Assembly: GCA_012838385.1 (NCBI GenBank)
Contig: DUPL01000115.1
Span: forward strand, 1 to 39,029
Source of the DNA: Clostridiaceae bacterium
GTDB taxonomy: Bacteria > Bacillota > Clostridia > UBA1212 > DUPL01
Reading direction: 5' to 3'
Length of the DNA: 39,029 bases
Made by a program: the position numbers and the translations under genes. Shown here in pieces: positions 16,761 through 30,765 of the stretch (the first letter of the stretch is position 1; every line of letters starts with the position of its first letter). The notes under the pieces were generated by a model. The model did no database searches, was not told the origin of the DNA, and was given only the letters and a program-made list of their open reading frames with translations.

Positions 16761-17551
16761 TGAAAAAGCTAAAGGTTCTGTTTTCAGACATTTCCCTTGT
16801 GTTAAGAAGAAACCACATTGTAATAGTTATATTCATCATGTGTGCCAGCATCTCCACTGCATGCGTGCTTACTTTCATGTCAAAATTCAAAGACGAGCTT
16901 ACATATCTCGAAGAAGTGGAGAAAAACAAACGAAAATACAATATTGCTTTTCTTAAAGATGATGTGGGAGAGAATGAGTTTAATATTGAGTATGTAAACA
17001 AACTGTTTGAAGGTTTTCCAAAAGTAATCAATATGCAGCTAATTGAAGAAGAACGATATGCTTATTATGCCCAATGTGAGTTTGAAAGGGAGCTTGAGCA
17101 TGAAGAAATTAAAAAGATAAATTCAATTGTCAAGTATGAGATATATGCTTTGTACAGCCTGGATGATGCCAGTAATTCAGTGGAACACAGATTCATAATC
17201 ACCATAATTCTTTTGGTGTTTCTCCTGGTTGCTTTTAATACACTAAACCTCAACAGATATCTTATACAGAAAAACAAATACAGGTTTAAAATATATAAAC
17301 TGTGTGGTGCAGGCAAACTGTTTACGTTGTCAATCATGTACACAATCCCAATAGTAATAACTGCAATTTCCTTTGGTTTAGGCACATTAATCTACAAACT
17401 GTTTCTGTTTGGCTTCTTCAAAAAGTTTGACACAACCCTGCTAATGCTCAGTCCCAACCTTGTTTACATTACGTTTTTTGCAAACATCGTATTCTGTTTT
17501 ATACTGCTTCTGCCCACTGCCTTATCAGTCATGAAAAGGGAGGTGCTCTAA
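16760..17551 (+). CDS. FtsX/MacB-type ABC transporter permease, first of two
   Basis: 263 residues from ATG 16760, with AGGTGG about 6 nt upstream. A longer frame from TTG 16742 would overlap the previous gene and lacks a ribosome binding site. The topology is one helix near the N-terminus (about 20-38), an extracytoplasmic domain of about 100 residues, then three helices (about 140-260). This is the layout of FtsX/MacB-type permeases, but shorter than the usual ~400 residues. The extracytoplasmic part is rich in Glu and Lys. It is coupled on both sides through TAATG overlaps to the VanZ-like gene and the second permease, so the two permeases probably form a heterodimer served by the ATPase downstream. 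Confidence 0.7.
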   Translation: MKKLKVLFSDISLVLRRNHIVIVIFIMCASISTACVLTFMSKFKDELTYLEEVEKNKRKYNIAFLKDDVGENEFNIEYVNKLFEGFPKVINMQLIEEERYAYYAQCEFERELEHEEIKKINSIVKYEIYALYSLDDASNSVEHRFIITIILLVFLLVAFNTLNLNRYLIQKNKYRFKIYKLCGAGKLFTLSIMYTIPIVITAISFGLGTLIYKLFLFGFFKKFDTTLLMLSPNLVYITFFANIVFCFILLLPTALSVMKREVL

Positions 17552-18642
17552 TGAAATTTATTAAAAATATGATGCTGGCTTTTAAATATGGCAGCATATT
17601 CTCAATCAACAGGATAATTATAATTCTCGAACTGATTATTGTGCTCGTATTGGGAAATATAGCTTTCAATCATCTGTTGATTGACAATGCAAACAGAACC
17701 GAACTTAGAGCACTTGTTGCAAACAATATTGTCATCTACGACATGGAAGATGAGGAGCAAGTAGAATACTGCACAAAGAATGGCAATCCTATTGATTACA
17801 ATTATCCATACTTATATTTCTACAAGGAAAGTCCTGACAGACCTCTGAGAGATGGGTTCAACACAAGAGTGTATTCAAGAGAATATCTAAATATAGTCAA
17901 GCTGCCCTTGAAGATTGGCAAATGGTTTGATGATATTGATATTGGAGAATATGACTTTATTGTTGTTATTCCCTATAAATTCAGGAAGGATTTGAAGGTA
18001 GGCAAAACCTACAAACTATATACCACTCTGGAAGATGAAAATGCAAAGTATACGGTTTATGTTGCAGGTCTTTTAAAACCATACATACACAGTGATGAGA
18101 TAATCTGTCTTGATGCCAAGGGGATAATTCCACATGAAAAAAGATATGAGTATAACAATATGAAATACGCAAGGCTTGATTACTTCGATACAAACGAACT
18201 TGCACAATTGGGTATTGTGAGATTTGATGAGGAATACAAAAGAGTTCTTGAAATAAACAAAAGTGACAGAGGATTTCTTGTTATATTAATATCTACCTTG
18301 TATACAATATTCCTTTGTGGATTTACAGGGGACAGAATATTGAACATTGATACATATACAAAGACTTTTGCTACAATGTTTTTATGCGGTGCAACGAGGA
18401 GGAAGGCATTGACAATGCAGTTTCTTCAGAACATACCTGTGGTATTGACTTCAGGGTTAATAAGCTACTTTCTCATTAAATACCTGTACAGGGTTGAATT
18501 TAAATACATGTTTTTCAACACAACAGCCTTTTTTGGATTCATTGCCATTACTTTAGCCATACATGTGCTTTTGTCATTCCTTGTACTCTCAATTATTTCA
18601 AAACAGAGTCCGGTAGGGATAATCAGCGGGAGGGATATATAA
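17551..18642 (+). CDS. FtsX/MacB-type ABC transporter permease, second of two
   Basis: A 363-residue protein starting at ATG 17551, which overlaps the previous stop (TAATG) behind GGGAGG. It has the same topology as its partner. Helix one is around 20-42, followed by a larger extracytoplasmic domain (about 43-240, rich in Tyr and charged residues) and three C-terminal helices around 245-262, 290-312 and 327-352. FtsX-type transporters usually work as mechanotransmitters or peptide/lipoprotein extractors rather than classical importers. The different sizes of the two extracytoplasmic domains suggest specialised halves. Substrate unknown. Confidence 0.75.
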   Translation: MKFIKNMMLAFKYGSIFSINRIIIILELIIVLVLGNIAFNHLLIDNANRTELRALVANNIVIYDMEDEEQVEYCTKNGNPIDYNYPYLYFYKESPDRPLRDGFNTRVYSREYLNIVKLPLKIGKWFDDIDIGEYDFIVVIPYKFRKDLKVGKTYKLYTTLEDENAKYTVYVAGLLKPYIHSDEIICLDAKGIIPHEKRYEYNNMKYARLDYFDTNELAQLGIVRFDEEYKRVLEINKSDRGFLVILISTLYTIFLCGFTGDRILNIDTYTKTFATMFLCGATRRKALTMQFLQNIPVVLTSGLISYFLIKYLYRVEFKYMFFNTTAFFGFIAITLAIHVLLSFLVLSIISKQSPVGIISGRDI

Positions 18643-18644
18643 TT

Positions 18645-19313
18645 ATGATTGAGCTTGTAAATATAAATAAGGTTTATAGGAAAGGGAACAAAAACGATGT
18701 TCATGCATTAAAGGATGTATCTTTAAATATAGAAGAAGGGGAGCTGGTTGCACTGGTGGGTGTTTCAGGTTCTGGAAAAAGTACTCTTCTTCACATATTA
18801 GGGTGCCTTGATGATTATGATTCGGGAGAGTATTACTTCAAAGGAAGGAATATAACCAAGTTAGGTTCCAAACAGATTGCAAGAATAAGGAATGAGGAAA
18901 TTGGGTTTGTGCTCCAAAGCTTTGGCCTTATACTAGGCAATACGGTATACAATAATATAGCTCTTCCTCTGCTTCTGTCAAACAAAACGAAAGTTTCCGA
19001 GATTGAGCTCAAAATAGATGAAATCTTAAAGAAACTGGGCATCTATCAAAAGAAAAAAAACCTGGTGGAATCCTTGTCAGGTGGTCAGCAGCAGCGAGTT
19101 GCCATAGCAAGAGCCATAATCAACAATCCTCTCTTGATACTTGCCGATGAACCCACAGGGCATCTTGATCGTTCAACCTCAAAGGATATGATGGATATTT
19201 TCCATGACTTGAACAAAAATGAAGGGGCAACCATTCTGATTGCCACCCATGATCCTTTCATATACGAGCAATGCCATAGAATTATACGTATTGACGATGG
19301 AAGAATACAATAA
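18645..19313 (+). CDS. ABC transporter ATPase, LolD/MacB-like
   Basis: A 222-residue cytosolic ATPase that powers the two upstream permeases. It has Walker A GVSGSGKST (about 38-46), the Q-loop in VLQSFGLI, a canonical LSGGQQQR signature, Walker B LLILADEPT, D-loop HLD and the switch His in IATHDP. Length and motif spacing are normal for the LolD/MacB/FtsE group. It begins 2 bp after the permease stop and ends the four-gene transcription unit, followed at once by an intrinsic terminator. Confidence 0.92.
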   Translation: MIELVNINKVYRKGNKNDVHALKDVSLNIEEGELVALVGVSGSGKSTLLHILGCLDDYDSGEYYFKGRNITKLGSKQIARIRNEEIGFVLQSFGLILGNTVYNNIALPLLLSNKTKVSEIELKIDEILKKLGIYQKKKNLVESLSGGQQQRVAIARAIINNPLLILADEPTGHLDRSTSKDMMDIFHDLNKNEGATILIATHDPFIYEQCHRIIRIDDGRIQ

Positions 19314-19341
19314 AAAAACAGGTGCTTTGGTACCTGCTTTT

Positions 19342-19343
<2 letters not shown>
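19312..19343 (+). terminator. Bidirectional intrinsic terminator between the ABC and atp operons
   Basis: CAGGTGC (19319-19325), loop TTTG, GTACCTG (19330-19336) form a 7-bp stem with one G-T pair. Seven A's lie on the left and six T's on the right, so it can terminate both the plus-strand ABC operon and the minus-strand atp operon that converges on it. Confidence 0.8.
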
Positions 19344-22079
<2,736 letters not shown>

Positions 22080-22091
22080 ACCATAACCTCC

Positions 22092-24126
<2,035 letters not shown>

Positions 24127-24139
<13 letters not shown>

Positions 24140-24681
24140 TGTGCTTCCTCCAGCTCTGATAGGGCTTCTTCAAAAAGCCTTTCCTGTGTCTCGTCGTCAA
24201 TACTTTGGGCAACATACTTTTGTGCAATAAGGAAGGCAAGTTCAATAATATAAAGTCGTGCTTCCTCCTTAAGGCGCCTTTTATCGTCCTCGATGCTTTC
24301 AAGGGTTCTTGCTCTAATTTCCTGGGCTTCCTGTTTGGCCGTTTCAATGATGACCCTGCTCTCGTCAGCTGCTTTGAGACGAGCCTCTTCAATGACTTCC
24401 TGGCTTGTTATGTCGATTTGGCTTAATTTTTCATTGTACTCTGCAATAAGCTCCTTGGCTTTTGCCATGGTAGCTTCCGCATTATCAATCTTCCCTTGAA
24501 TTCTGTCCGTTCTCTTCTGCATGAACTCTTTGAGTGGTTTGTAGAGAATGAATCCAAGGGCGACAGCCAGTATGACACCATTTAATAATTGTATAAGCAT
24601 ACTTATCAAAGTCTGTTGGTCAAGGCCGAAAACACGTCCTTCTTGTGAATTCTGGGCCAAATATAGTATCATGTTTTGCAT
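24127..24681 (-). CDS. atpF: ATP synthase F0 b subunit
   Basis: Peripheral-stalk subunit, 184 residues. One N-terminal transmembrane helix (about 27-48, MLIQLLNGVILAVALGFILY) is followed by a long, charged, Ala/Glu/Lys-rich coiled coil (IDNAEATMAKAKELIAEYNEKL...). The N-terminal ~25 residues before the helix are longer than in many b subunits. It lies between atpE and atpH in the normal order. Confidence 0.95.
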
Positions 24682-24732
24682 ATCAACACCCTCCTGTGCT
24701 TCCTATTTGCACAAACCGCACAAGACCAAGGC

Positions 24733-25005
24733 CTATCCAATCAAGCTTACCAATTGATTTACAAGTGGATTTGCAAACAACATGATGATAGCAATCAACA
24801 GACCATAAATACCAGAGGTCTCGGCCATGGCCAAACCTACGAACATTGCACTTCTTATGGAGTCAGCAGCCTCAGGCTGTCTTGCAATAGACTCAATTGC
24901 CGTAGATACAATTTTCGCCTGTCCAAAAGTAGTTAATAAACCGTTGAGAAGTGCAATTGAAGCTGCGATATGAATCAAACCTATAGCTTTTGCTAATGCT
25001 TCCAT
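24733..25005 (-). CDS. atpE: ATP synthase F0 c subunit (rotor ring), Na+-type ligands
   Basis: A 90-residue two-helix proteolipid. An ATG at 25018-25020 is part of the ribosome binding site (GGAGGAA), which lies 6 nt before the better ATG at 25003-25005. Both helices and the ARQPEA polar loop are clear. Aligned by eye on that loop to the Na+-translocating c subunit of Ilyobacter tartaricus, it keeps the helix-1 Gln (GQAKIV), the helix-2 Glu, a hydroxyl residue next to it (AETSGIY, Thr for Ser) and the Tyr. These suggest Na+ coupling. Oddly, the helix-1 GxGxGxG motif, important for ring packing, is mostly lost: the segment reads NGLLTTFGQ, with Leu and Thr where glycines and a proline are expected. 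Confidence 0.94.
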   Translation of the reverse strand: MEALAKAIGLIHIAASIALLNGLLTTFGQAKIVSTAIESIARQPEAADSIRSAMFVGLAMAETSGIYGLLIAIIMLFANPLVNQLVSLIG

Positions 25006-25073
25006 TATAAATTCCTCCATTCATTTTCTATCTATATATATTATTTATATTTTGGCATATTTAATTAAACACT

Positions 25074-25751
25074 TTAATCCGCTGCGGTTTTAACATACAT
25101 CTGACTTATAATCACAAAAATGTATGTTTGGATGGCACCAAAAAATACATCAAAAAACGCATGGAAAAAAGCAGGTATTCCTATCTGCACAAAGATAGGT
25201 GTAAGGGAATAATACAAGGTTAAAATAATGGTTCCTGAGAGCATGTTACCAAAAAGCCTGAAACTCAAAGATACCGGCTTTGCCAGCTCTCCAATTAGAT
25301 TCAATGGGAAGAATATGAAATGAGGTTCAAAATAACTTTTAATGTATTCTCCCTTTTTATGTCTGGTTCCCAGTACTATCATGAGAATAAATGTCGCAAG
25401 AGCAAATGCTCCTGTGGTTGCAAAGTCAGCTGTTGGAGCTCTAAGTCCAAATATGCTGAACAGACTGGAAGAGAAAATAAATACAAATATTGAAAAGAAC
25501 CACGGGGATATGTATAACAGTTTTTCCCCCAGAGTATTCTGGGCAAAATTATGAAACATTTCAACCCCTGCTTCCACCAGGTTCTGAAAACCGGTGGGTA
25601 TCTCCTTGAATTTACGCATTTTGATTCGGATAAAAATTGCAAGTGCAATAAGGATAGCCATTATAATCCAGGAGTTGACTATCGTCTCTGTTATCCAAAC
25701 CTCTATACCAAATATGTCCAATATCCATATGTTGTCAACATTCAATGGCAC
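25074..25751 (-). CDS. atpB: ATP synthase F0 a subunit
   Basis: Membrane stator that forms the ion half-channels with the c ring, 225 residues, five to six helices. The essential Arg lies in LSFRLFGNMLSG (helix 4), with the usual conserved Asn nearby, and ends in VFFGAIQTYIFVIISQMYV. It starts at GTG (25749-25751) with AAGGTGGTG about 7 nt upstream. An AT-rich gap of about 70 bp separates it from atpE. Confidence 0.95.
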   Translation of the reverse strand: MPLNVDNIWILDIFGIEVWITETIVNSWIIMAILIALAIFIRIKMRKFKEIPTGFQNLVEAGVEMFHNFAQNTLGEKLLYISPWFFSIFVFIFSSSLFSIFGLRAPTADFATTGAFALATFILMIVLGTRHKKGEYIKSYFEPHFIFFPLNLIGELAKPVSLSFRLFGNMLSGTIILTLYYSLTPIFVQIGIPAFFHAFFDVFFGAIQTYIFVIISQMYVKTAAD

Positions 25752-25769
25752 TTGCCTACACCACCTTGT

Positions 25770-26141
25770 CTAGTTCTTTGATGTGAACTTTAAATTGTAT
25801 GTCGCAATCTGAAAGGCGAACACTCCGCAAACAACACCCCACAGATTAATCTGATCAACCACTGCGCCTAAAAACAGAGCGACACCTGTTAAAAGCAGTC
25901 TTAATACGTGCTGAAGACTTACGTAGTTTTTCGCAAGCATGGATTCCATTTTCAAAGCCTTGTCTATTGCGCGCTCCAAAAGAAATACCTTTATTACGCT
26001 TACAGCGCTACCCAGTAAAACACCAAGCAAAAAGGGGACAAACTTAAGTGACCGATAGTAAATTACCGAACCTATCACACAGATTAGAGATATAACCAGT
26101 ATTGTAATTATCATTCTTTTTGCCAGATCAGACAACTTCAT
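25770..26141 (-). CDS. atpI: ATP synthase subunit I (AtpI family)
   Basis: A 123-residue membrane protein with four helices (roughly 8-28, 34-54, 78-98, 100-118), in the atpI position upstream of atpB. AtpI-family proteins are thought to help assemble the c ring, and Mg2+ handling has also been proposed. The sequence is weakly conserved, as usual for the family; assignment rests on topology plus position. Confidence 0.75.
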   Translation of the reverse strand: MKLSDLAKRMIITILVISLICVIGSVIYYRSLKFVPFLLGVLLGSAVSVIKVFLLERAIDKALKMESMLAKNYVSLQHVLRLLLTGVALFLGAVVDQINLWGVVCGVFAFQIATYNLKFTSKN

Positions 26142-26161
26142 ATAATCTTTCTCATTCCTTG

Positions 26162-26398
26162 CTACTTATTCTTCTCCGAAATATTGAATACGGCTTTGAT
26201 TGCTGCTCCAGCACCCAACAACGAAAAAATCAAAACCATCCACGGCGACGAGTGGAGCAGTTTGTCTAGAAACTTGCCAAGCAGAACACCCGCAAGTACA
26301 CATGCCGCCATCGTAATCCCAATATGTGTAAACTGCCCCAAAGCCCGCAGTGTTTCACTTATTTTGGGCTTGTTGTTGTCCTCATTGCTATTACCCAA
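26162..26398 (-). CDS. atpZ: AtpZ/AtpI-family small membrane protein
   Basis: A 78-residue protein with two helices. The segment THIGITMAACVLAGVLLGKFLDK, a short loop and WMVLIFSLLGAGAAIKAVF match the AtpZ/AtpI two-helix family that precedes atpI in many Bacillota. It starts at TTG (26396-26398) with GAGGGG 7 nt upstream. It is the first gene of the atp operon, 20 bp before atpI. Role by family: ATP synthase assembly or cation supply. Confidence 0.8.
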   Translation of the reverse strand: MGNSNEDNNKPKISETLRALGQFTHIGITMAACVLAGVLLGKFLDKLLHSSPWMVLIFSLLGAGAAIKAVFNISEKNK

Positions 26399-26739
26399 TT
26401 TGTTCCCCTCACTTTACTTATGGTACCCCTGTAATATACTTTTAGACAGTATAAATATTACCAAAATATTGATGAGGTATCAAGTTATCGTGCCTGTAAG
26501 TGTATGTACATAAGGAGGGGCATTTGCAGCCATATCAGATTCTGGGCATAAGAATATTATACCATAATTTATGATTAAAATAAAAGAAAAATGTAAACTG
26601 TGAATAAATTTTCTTCGAATTATACAATTTTATAATTACATTATTCTGCTGACGTACTTCGGTATGTTTTACCATGTTGTATAAACACCCTTTGTATGCT
26701 AGAATATTTTCCATACTTATACAATTTGTGGAGGAATAC
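26399..26739. promoter_or_regulatory. Divergent control region between atp operon and M48-type genes
   Basis: A 341-bp AT-rich gap. On the minus strand a perfect -10 TATAAT lies at 26556-26561, but the hexamer 17 nt upstream (TTTATT, 26579-26584) is poor. If used, the atp mRNA would have a leader of about 150 nt. The part of the gap near 26510-26520 holds an AGGAGG-like string on the plus strand with no gene behind it. The plus-strand promoter of the M48-type gene is listed separately. I see no strong hairpin or riboswitch. Confidence 0.4.
26677..26705 (+). promoter_or_regulatory. Promoter of the tandem M48-type peptidase gene
   Basis: -35 TTGTAT (26677-26682), a 17-nt spacer and -10 TAGAAT (26700-26705). 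The start near 26712 leaves about 28 nt, including GGAGG, before ATG 26740. It also argues against the upstream ATG at 26674. Confidence 0.55.
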
Positions 26740-29700
26740 ATGGATAATAAGGCGTTTTTAAAAACAATGCTAAATCTCTTGTTCGTAGGAGCTCTTTTTT
26801 TCTTAAGTATCATATTCTGGTTAGAAACAGGAACCAGAACAAACACACCACTGTCTGTAGTTTTGCTCGTGTTGTTTGCATTCATACTTGCAGCAAACAT
26901 TATTCTTGGAAAACGCATGTATATAAAATACATAAACGAAAGAATAACAGGGCGTTTAAAAGAAAGCGATATCAGTATTGACAGGCTTGAAAGAAAAATA
27001 AAAATATCCCTTGCAGTTATTGTAATAACTCATATTGCAATGATATATTTTGCCATTACCACCATGCATTTTCTGAACGGACTGCCAAACATGGGTAAAA
27101 CAGCCTTCATTCCAGCTGTACTTTTTGCTTTTACCGTGGTTGTTATCGGCGCTCAATTATGGGGGCTTTTCGACATTGTTCTAAATAGAAAGAAAAAGAA
27201 GCCTTTACAGAACACACAAGAACTATTTAAAAAAACCTATCCAAATCTGTTTAAAATAGCAAAGGAAGCTGCAGACACTGCAAAAATTGAAAAGGACTTT
27301 CGCATTTTTCTTGATAGCAGCAGCGGTGTAAAGATTTTTAAATCCCGCAAACAATACATGATCGTCGTTGGCGCTCTTCCAATGAACATTCTATCCATGG
27401 AAGAGCTGAAACAAGTTCTTATACACCAATTCATCCGTGTACAAATAAAAACCCACCGCCTTGAAAGATTTATCGACAAGGCTTCTTCCATCTATCAGGT
27501 GGAAACACGAAACATTCTGGTAAACCTGACCAGATTTCTAATTAAAGCACCCTCTGTTCTTTTTAACAAAGTAGCATTCACATGCTTGACACAAGTAAAC
27601 AGACATGCCGAAGATACAGCGGACGCTCAATTCAAGCAAATTGGCAGCAATCAAGTATTCGTCAACGCCCTTGCAAAGCTTGAAGCTTTCTCTCTGTTTG
27701 AAAAAATGCCCTGCCCTGAAAGAGACATATACCTGTACGAAAGTAAAAAGCCCATTGCCGACTATGCAAGCAAATACCTCGACATATATTATAAATACCT
27801 TGATGAAAATAAAAGTTACTACATGAAAATTCTGGACACCTCTCCATCTTTCAAAACGAGAAGAGAGTTTTTCGGAATTCAACAATACATGCTTTTCACA
27901 AAAGAAACTGATACTGAATACATAAAGGAGCAAAGCAAGATTCTTGCCCTTGAAAACGATATTTTAAAGAAAAACATGACATACACATACACGAAAGACA
28001 GAGACCGCAATTATGTGAAAAGGTTTGCAGCCATATCCGGGTATGAGAAAAATCCCGAGCAGGATATACAAACACTTTTACACACCGCCCTGTGCTATGA
28101 GGGTGTTGATACCGAAAAGTCAAAGGAGATATTGAATTCCATACTTGAAAAAGACAGTAAAAATGCAGGCGCAAACTTCCATCTTGGAAGAATTTTAATT
28201 CAAAGTTTTGACAAAAGCGGAATTGAATATATCAAAAAAGCTTTGAAGACAAACCCCTACCTTGCAAAGGCAGGGCTTAATATCGTTGAAGATTTCTGCA
28301 CAAAGTTCTCCCTTTTCAAAGAACTTGACGATTTAAAAACCAGCCTTCCAGAAACACAGGTCGCACTCGGCAAAAACGAAGAGTTTTCACCCCACGACCT
28401 GGCTGATGATTACGTTGAAGAAATCACAAGCTACATCACGCAGATTGCTGAAGACAATATTGAAAAGATATTCCTTGTAAAAAAAGCGGATTTGTATTTG
28501 TTCCTATTAGTGCCAACAAGGGATGCTGATCTTGACAAGCTATCAGATGTTCATGATAAAATCATGAATTATCTTCTTATGCAAAACACAAATTACATAC
28601 TTTTAATCGTTCCTGACAGAAGCACAACAAGACGATTAAAGAAGAAAGTAAAGAACAGCTATGTATGGTCAATTTACGGTCTACACAAGAAGAAAATCAA
28701 GGATTTTGTTAGTCAGGAAGACAACTGGTATTTGAGGCAGCAGAAAAGGAGAGGTTTTGGTTTTTTTATTTCCCTCTACACTTTGGCAGGTTTAACATCG
28801 TTTGGGGTATATATAGACCTGCCATATCATAAGCACATCGCAGTCGCAATTGGTACACTGCTTCTGTCTTCCTTCGCTATAAATCTGCTTCTGGGAAAAC
28901 GCCTCTGGGAAAGATTTTCAAACACAAGAATTGCGGAACAGAGGAAGATAATGGGACAGATCAGGGATGAGGCAGAAAAAAATCTGAAAAGAATAGAAAA
29001 AAGAATGAAACTCATCCTGAATACCTGCTGGTTTTTCCACATATTTTTAATACTGCTGTGCGTCCTGGGATTTTCCTTCTCCTTTGGATTTGTAAAGTGG
29101 GAGAGTTGGCCTGCTGGTTTAACTATAACTGCATTTTTGTTAGTATATTTACTGTCCTCTTTCATGTTGGCAGGCCTTGTCGACATGCTGGCATGCGGTG
29201 GTTCAGGTCCACTTCCTGAAAATGAACTTTTGGAAAAAGACTATCCAAAACTCTTTTCTATTGCAAGAGGAGCAGCAGACATTACCGGTGCTGGCAAAAA
29301 CATACGTATTTTTCTTGGCGACAACAACGTGGGAGTTTTCAAGCACGGGAAGTATGACTGCATATTGATTGGAGAAATGCCCATGAACCTCCTAACCATG
29401 GAAGAAATGAAGCAGACTCTCATCCATGAGTTTGCCCATGTTTACAATGGAAACACAAAGCTTTCAAGAAAACTTATATTTGCAGCAGGAATTTGGCAGA
29501 CGGAAACGGATAACAAATTTATAAACTTTTTAAGATCCATTATGATAATACCTGCGTTCATCTTCCAAAAGGAATACTTCCTCTATACCGTTTGTGCAAA
29601 GAGAGTCCAGGAAATTGAAGCTGATAATATTGTTAAGAAACTGGGCGACAGACAGGTATACATAAACGCCCTTGCAAAGCACGCCGCTTTGAGCTTGTTT

Positions 29701-30747
29701 CAAAGTGCACCCTGCCCGGAATGGTCAATATACATATATGAGAGCGAGGAGCCTCTGAAGAACTATGCAAGTATCTATCTCGACCTCTACTACAAATACC
29801 TTGAGAAAAACGAAGCCCATTGGCGGCGCATAATGGACAACGAACTTACTCCTTTCATTGATTCCCACCCCACTTTCAAGGCCAGAAAAGAATCAATGGG
29901 TGTTGAGAACTACGACTTGCACACAAAGGAAACAGACAAGGAATACAAAAAAGAACAGAAAAAGATGCTGAAAAAAAAGAACAAAATCCTGGTAGAAGGC
30001 ATTGCAGATACATACGATGAGATTCGGGATTATGTATACGTAAAGAGATTTGATGCAATCAAGGATTATGAACAGAATTCTGACAAGAGCATACAGGAGC
30101 TCATAACCATTGCCCTGTACTACGAAGGAGTGGACACGGAAAAGGCAAAGGAAATACTAAACACAATCCTTGAAAAAGACAAGGACAATGCCTATGCGTA
30201 TTACCACCTGGGCAGGATCCTGCTTGATGAGTTTGACAAGCAGGGTATTGACTACATCTACAAAGCCATTGAAAGGAACGATGGTTTTGCAGTTGAAGGC
30301 TTTGACCTGATCGGCACCTACTGCATAAAGGCAGGACTCCAGGAAGAGCTGGAGGAATACAGAAGAAACATAGTTGACATGGGTCAGAAGGCCGTAGACA
30401 AAAGCAGGGCAATTGCAGAGTTGAATAAGGAAGACAAGGTTGTACCCCATGACTTGGACAAAAAAACCCTTGATGAGATTCTTCAGTACATGACAACCGA
30501 GGGCAAGGGAAAACTGGCAAAAATCATGCTGGTAAAGAAAATTGCGGGTGAGCTGTACACCTATGTTTTCCTTATCAAATTTGCAAACTATGAAGATGAG
30601 GATCTGCCGGAGATATTTAATAAAATATATACGTATCTTGATTTGAGGGAAGAACAGTTTACCCTGCTGGCCATTTTCGATGAATCAAAACTGAAGTGGC
30701 TGCACAAAAGGGTTGAAAACTGTGTTGTTTGGTCGGATATGCAATAG
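26740..30747 (+). CDS. Double-unit membrane M48-type metallopeptidase, first unit degenerate
   Basis: 1335 residues from ATG 26740 (GGAGG 6 nt upstream; the frame is open back to 26674). Two copies of a ~667-residue unit lie head to tail (about 1-667 and 668-1335). Each has four transmembrane helices, an M48-like domain, a TPR-like helical stretch (YEGVDTEK...ILEKD...A.YHLGRIL) and a C-terminal domain ending VWS. Unit 2 has an intact zinc site: HEFAH (896-900) and the downstream EIEAD motif whose first Glu (about 958) would be the third ligand. In unit 1 the same position reads HQFIR (229-233), losing the catalytic Glu and second His, though EDTAD persists. Unit 1 is thus probably a pseudo-enzyme. 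M48 relatives (HtpX, Ste24) cleave membrane or lipidated proteins; substrate unknown. A paralogue follows 18 bp downstream. Confidence 0.8.
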   Translation: MDNKAFLKTMLNLLFVGALFFLSIIFWLETGTRTNTPLSVVLLVLFAFILAANIILGKRMYIKYINERITGRLKESDISIDRLERKIKISLAVIVITHIAMIYFAITTMHFLNGLPNMGKTAFIPAVLFAFTVVVIGAQLWGLFDIVLNRKKKKPLQNTQELFKKTYPNLFKIAKEAADTAKIEKDFRIFLDSSSGVKIFKSRKQYMIVVGALPMNILSMEELKQVLIHQFIRVQIKTHRLERFIDKASSIYQVETRNILVNLTRFLIKAPSVLFNKVAFTCLTQVNRHAEDTADAQFKQIGSNQVFVNALAKLEAFSLFEKMPCPERDIYLYESKKPIADYASKYLDIYYKYLDENKSYYMKILDTSPSFKTRREFFGIQQYMLFTKETDTEYIKEQSKILALENDILKKNMTYTYTKDRDRNYVKRFAAISGYEKNPEQDIQTLLHTALCYEGVDTEKSKEILNSILEKDSKNAGANFHLGRILIQSFDKSGIEYIKKALKTNPYLAKAGLNIVEDFCTKFSLFKELDDLKTSLPETQVALGKNEEFSPHDLADDYVEEITSYITQIAEDNIEKIFLVKKADLYLFLLVPTRDADLDKLSDVHDKIMNYLLMQNTNYILLIVPDRSTTRRLKKKVKNSYVWSIYGLHKKKIKDFVSQEDNWYLRQQKRRGFGFFISLYTLAGLTSFGVYIDLPYHKHIAVAIGTLLLSSFAINLLLGKRLWERFSNTRIAEQRKIMGQIRDEAEKNLKRIEKRMKLILNTCWFFHIFLILLCVLGFSFSFGFVKWESWPAGLTITAFLLVYLLSSFMLAGLVDMLACGGSGPLPENELLEKDYPKLFSIARGAADITGAGKNIRIFLGDNNVGVFKHGKYDCILIGEMPMNLLTMEEMKQTLIHEFAHVYNGNTKLSRKLIFAAGIWQTETDNKFINFLRSIMIIPAFIFQKEYFLYTVCAKRVQEIEADNIVKKLGDRQVYINALAKHAALSLFQSAPCPEWSIYIYESEEPLKNYASIYLDLYYKYLEKNEAHWRRIMDNELTPFIDSHPTFKARKESMGVENYDLHTKETDKEYKKEQKKMLKKKNKILVEGIADTYDEIRDYVYVKRFDAIKDYEQNSDKSIQELITIALYYEGVDTEKAKEILNTILEKDKDNAYAYYHLGRILLDEFDKQGIDYIYKAIERNDGFAVEGFDLIGTYCIKAGLQEELEEYRRNIVDMGQKAVDKSRAIAELNKEDKVVPHDLDKKTLDEILQYMTTEGKGKLAKIMLVKKIAGELYTYVFLIKFANYEDEDLPEIFNKIYTYLDLREEQFTLLAIFDESKLKWLHKRVENCVVWSDMQ

Positions 30748-30765
30748 AATAACAAGGTGATTGTA

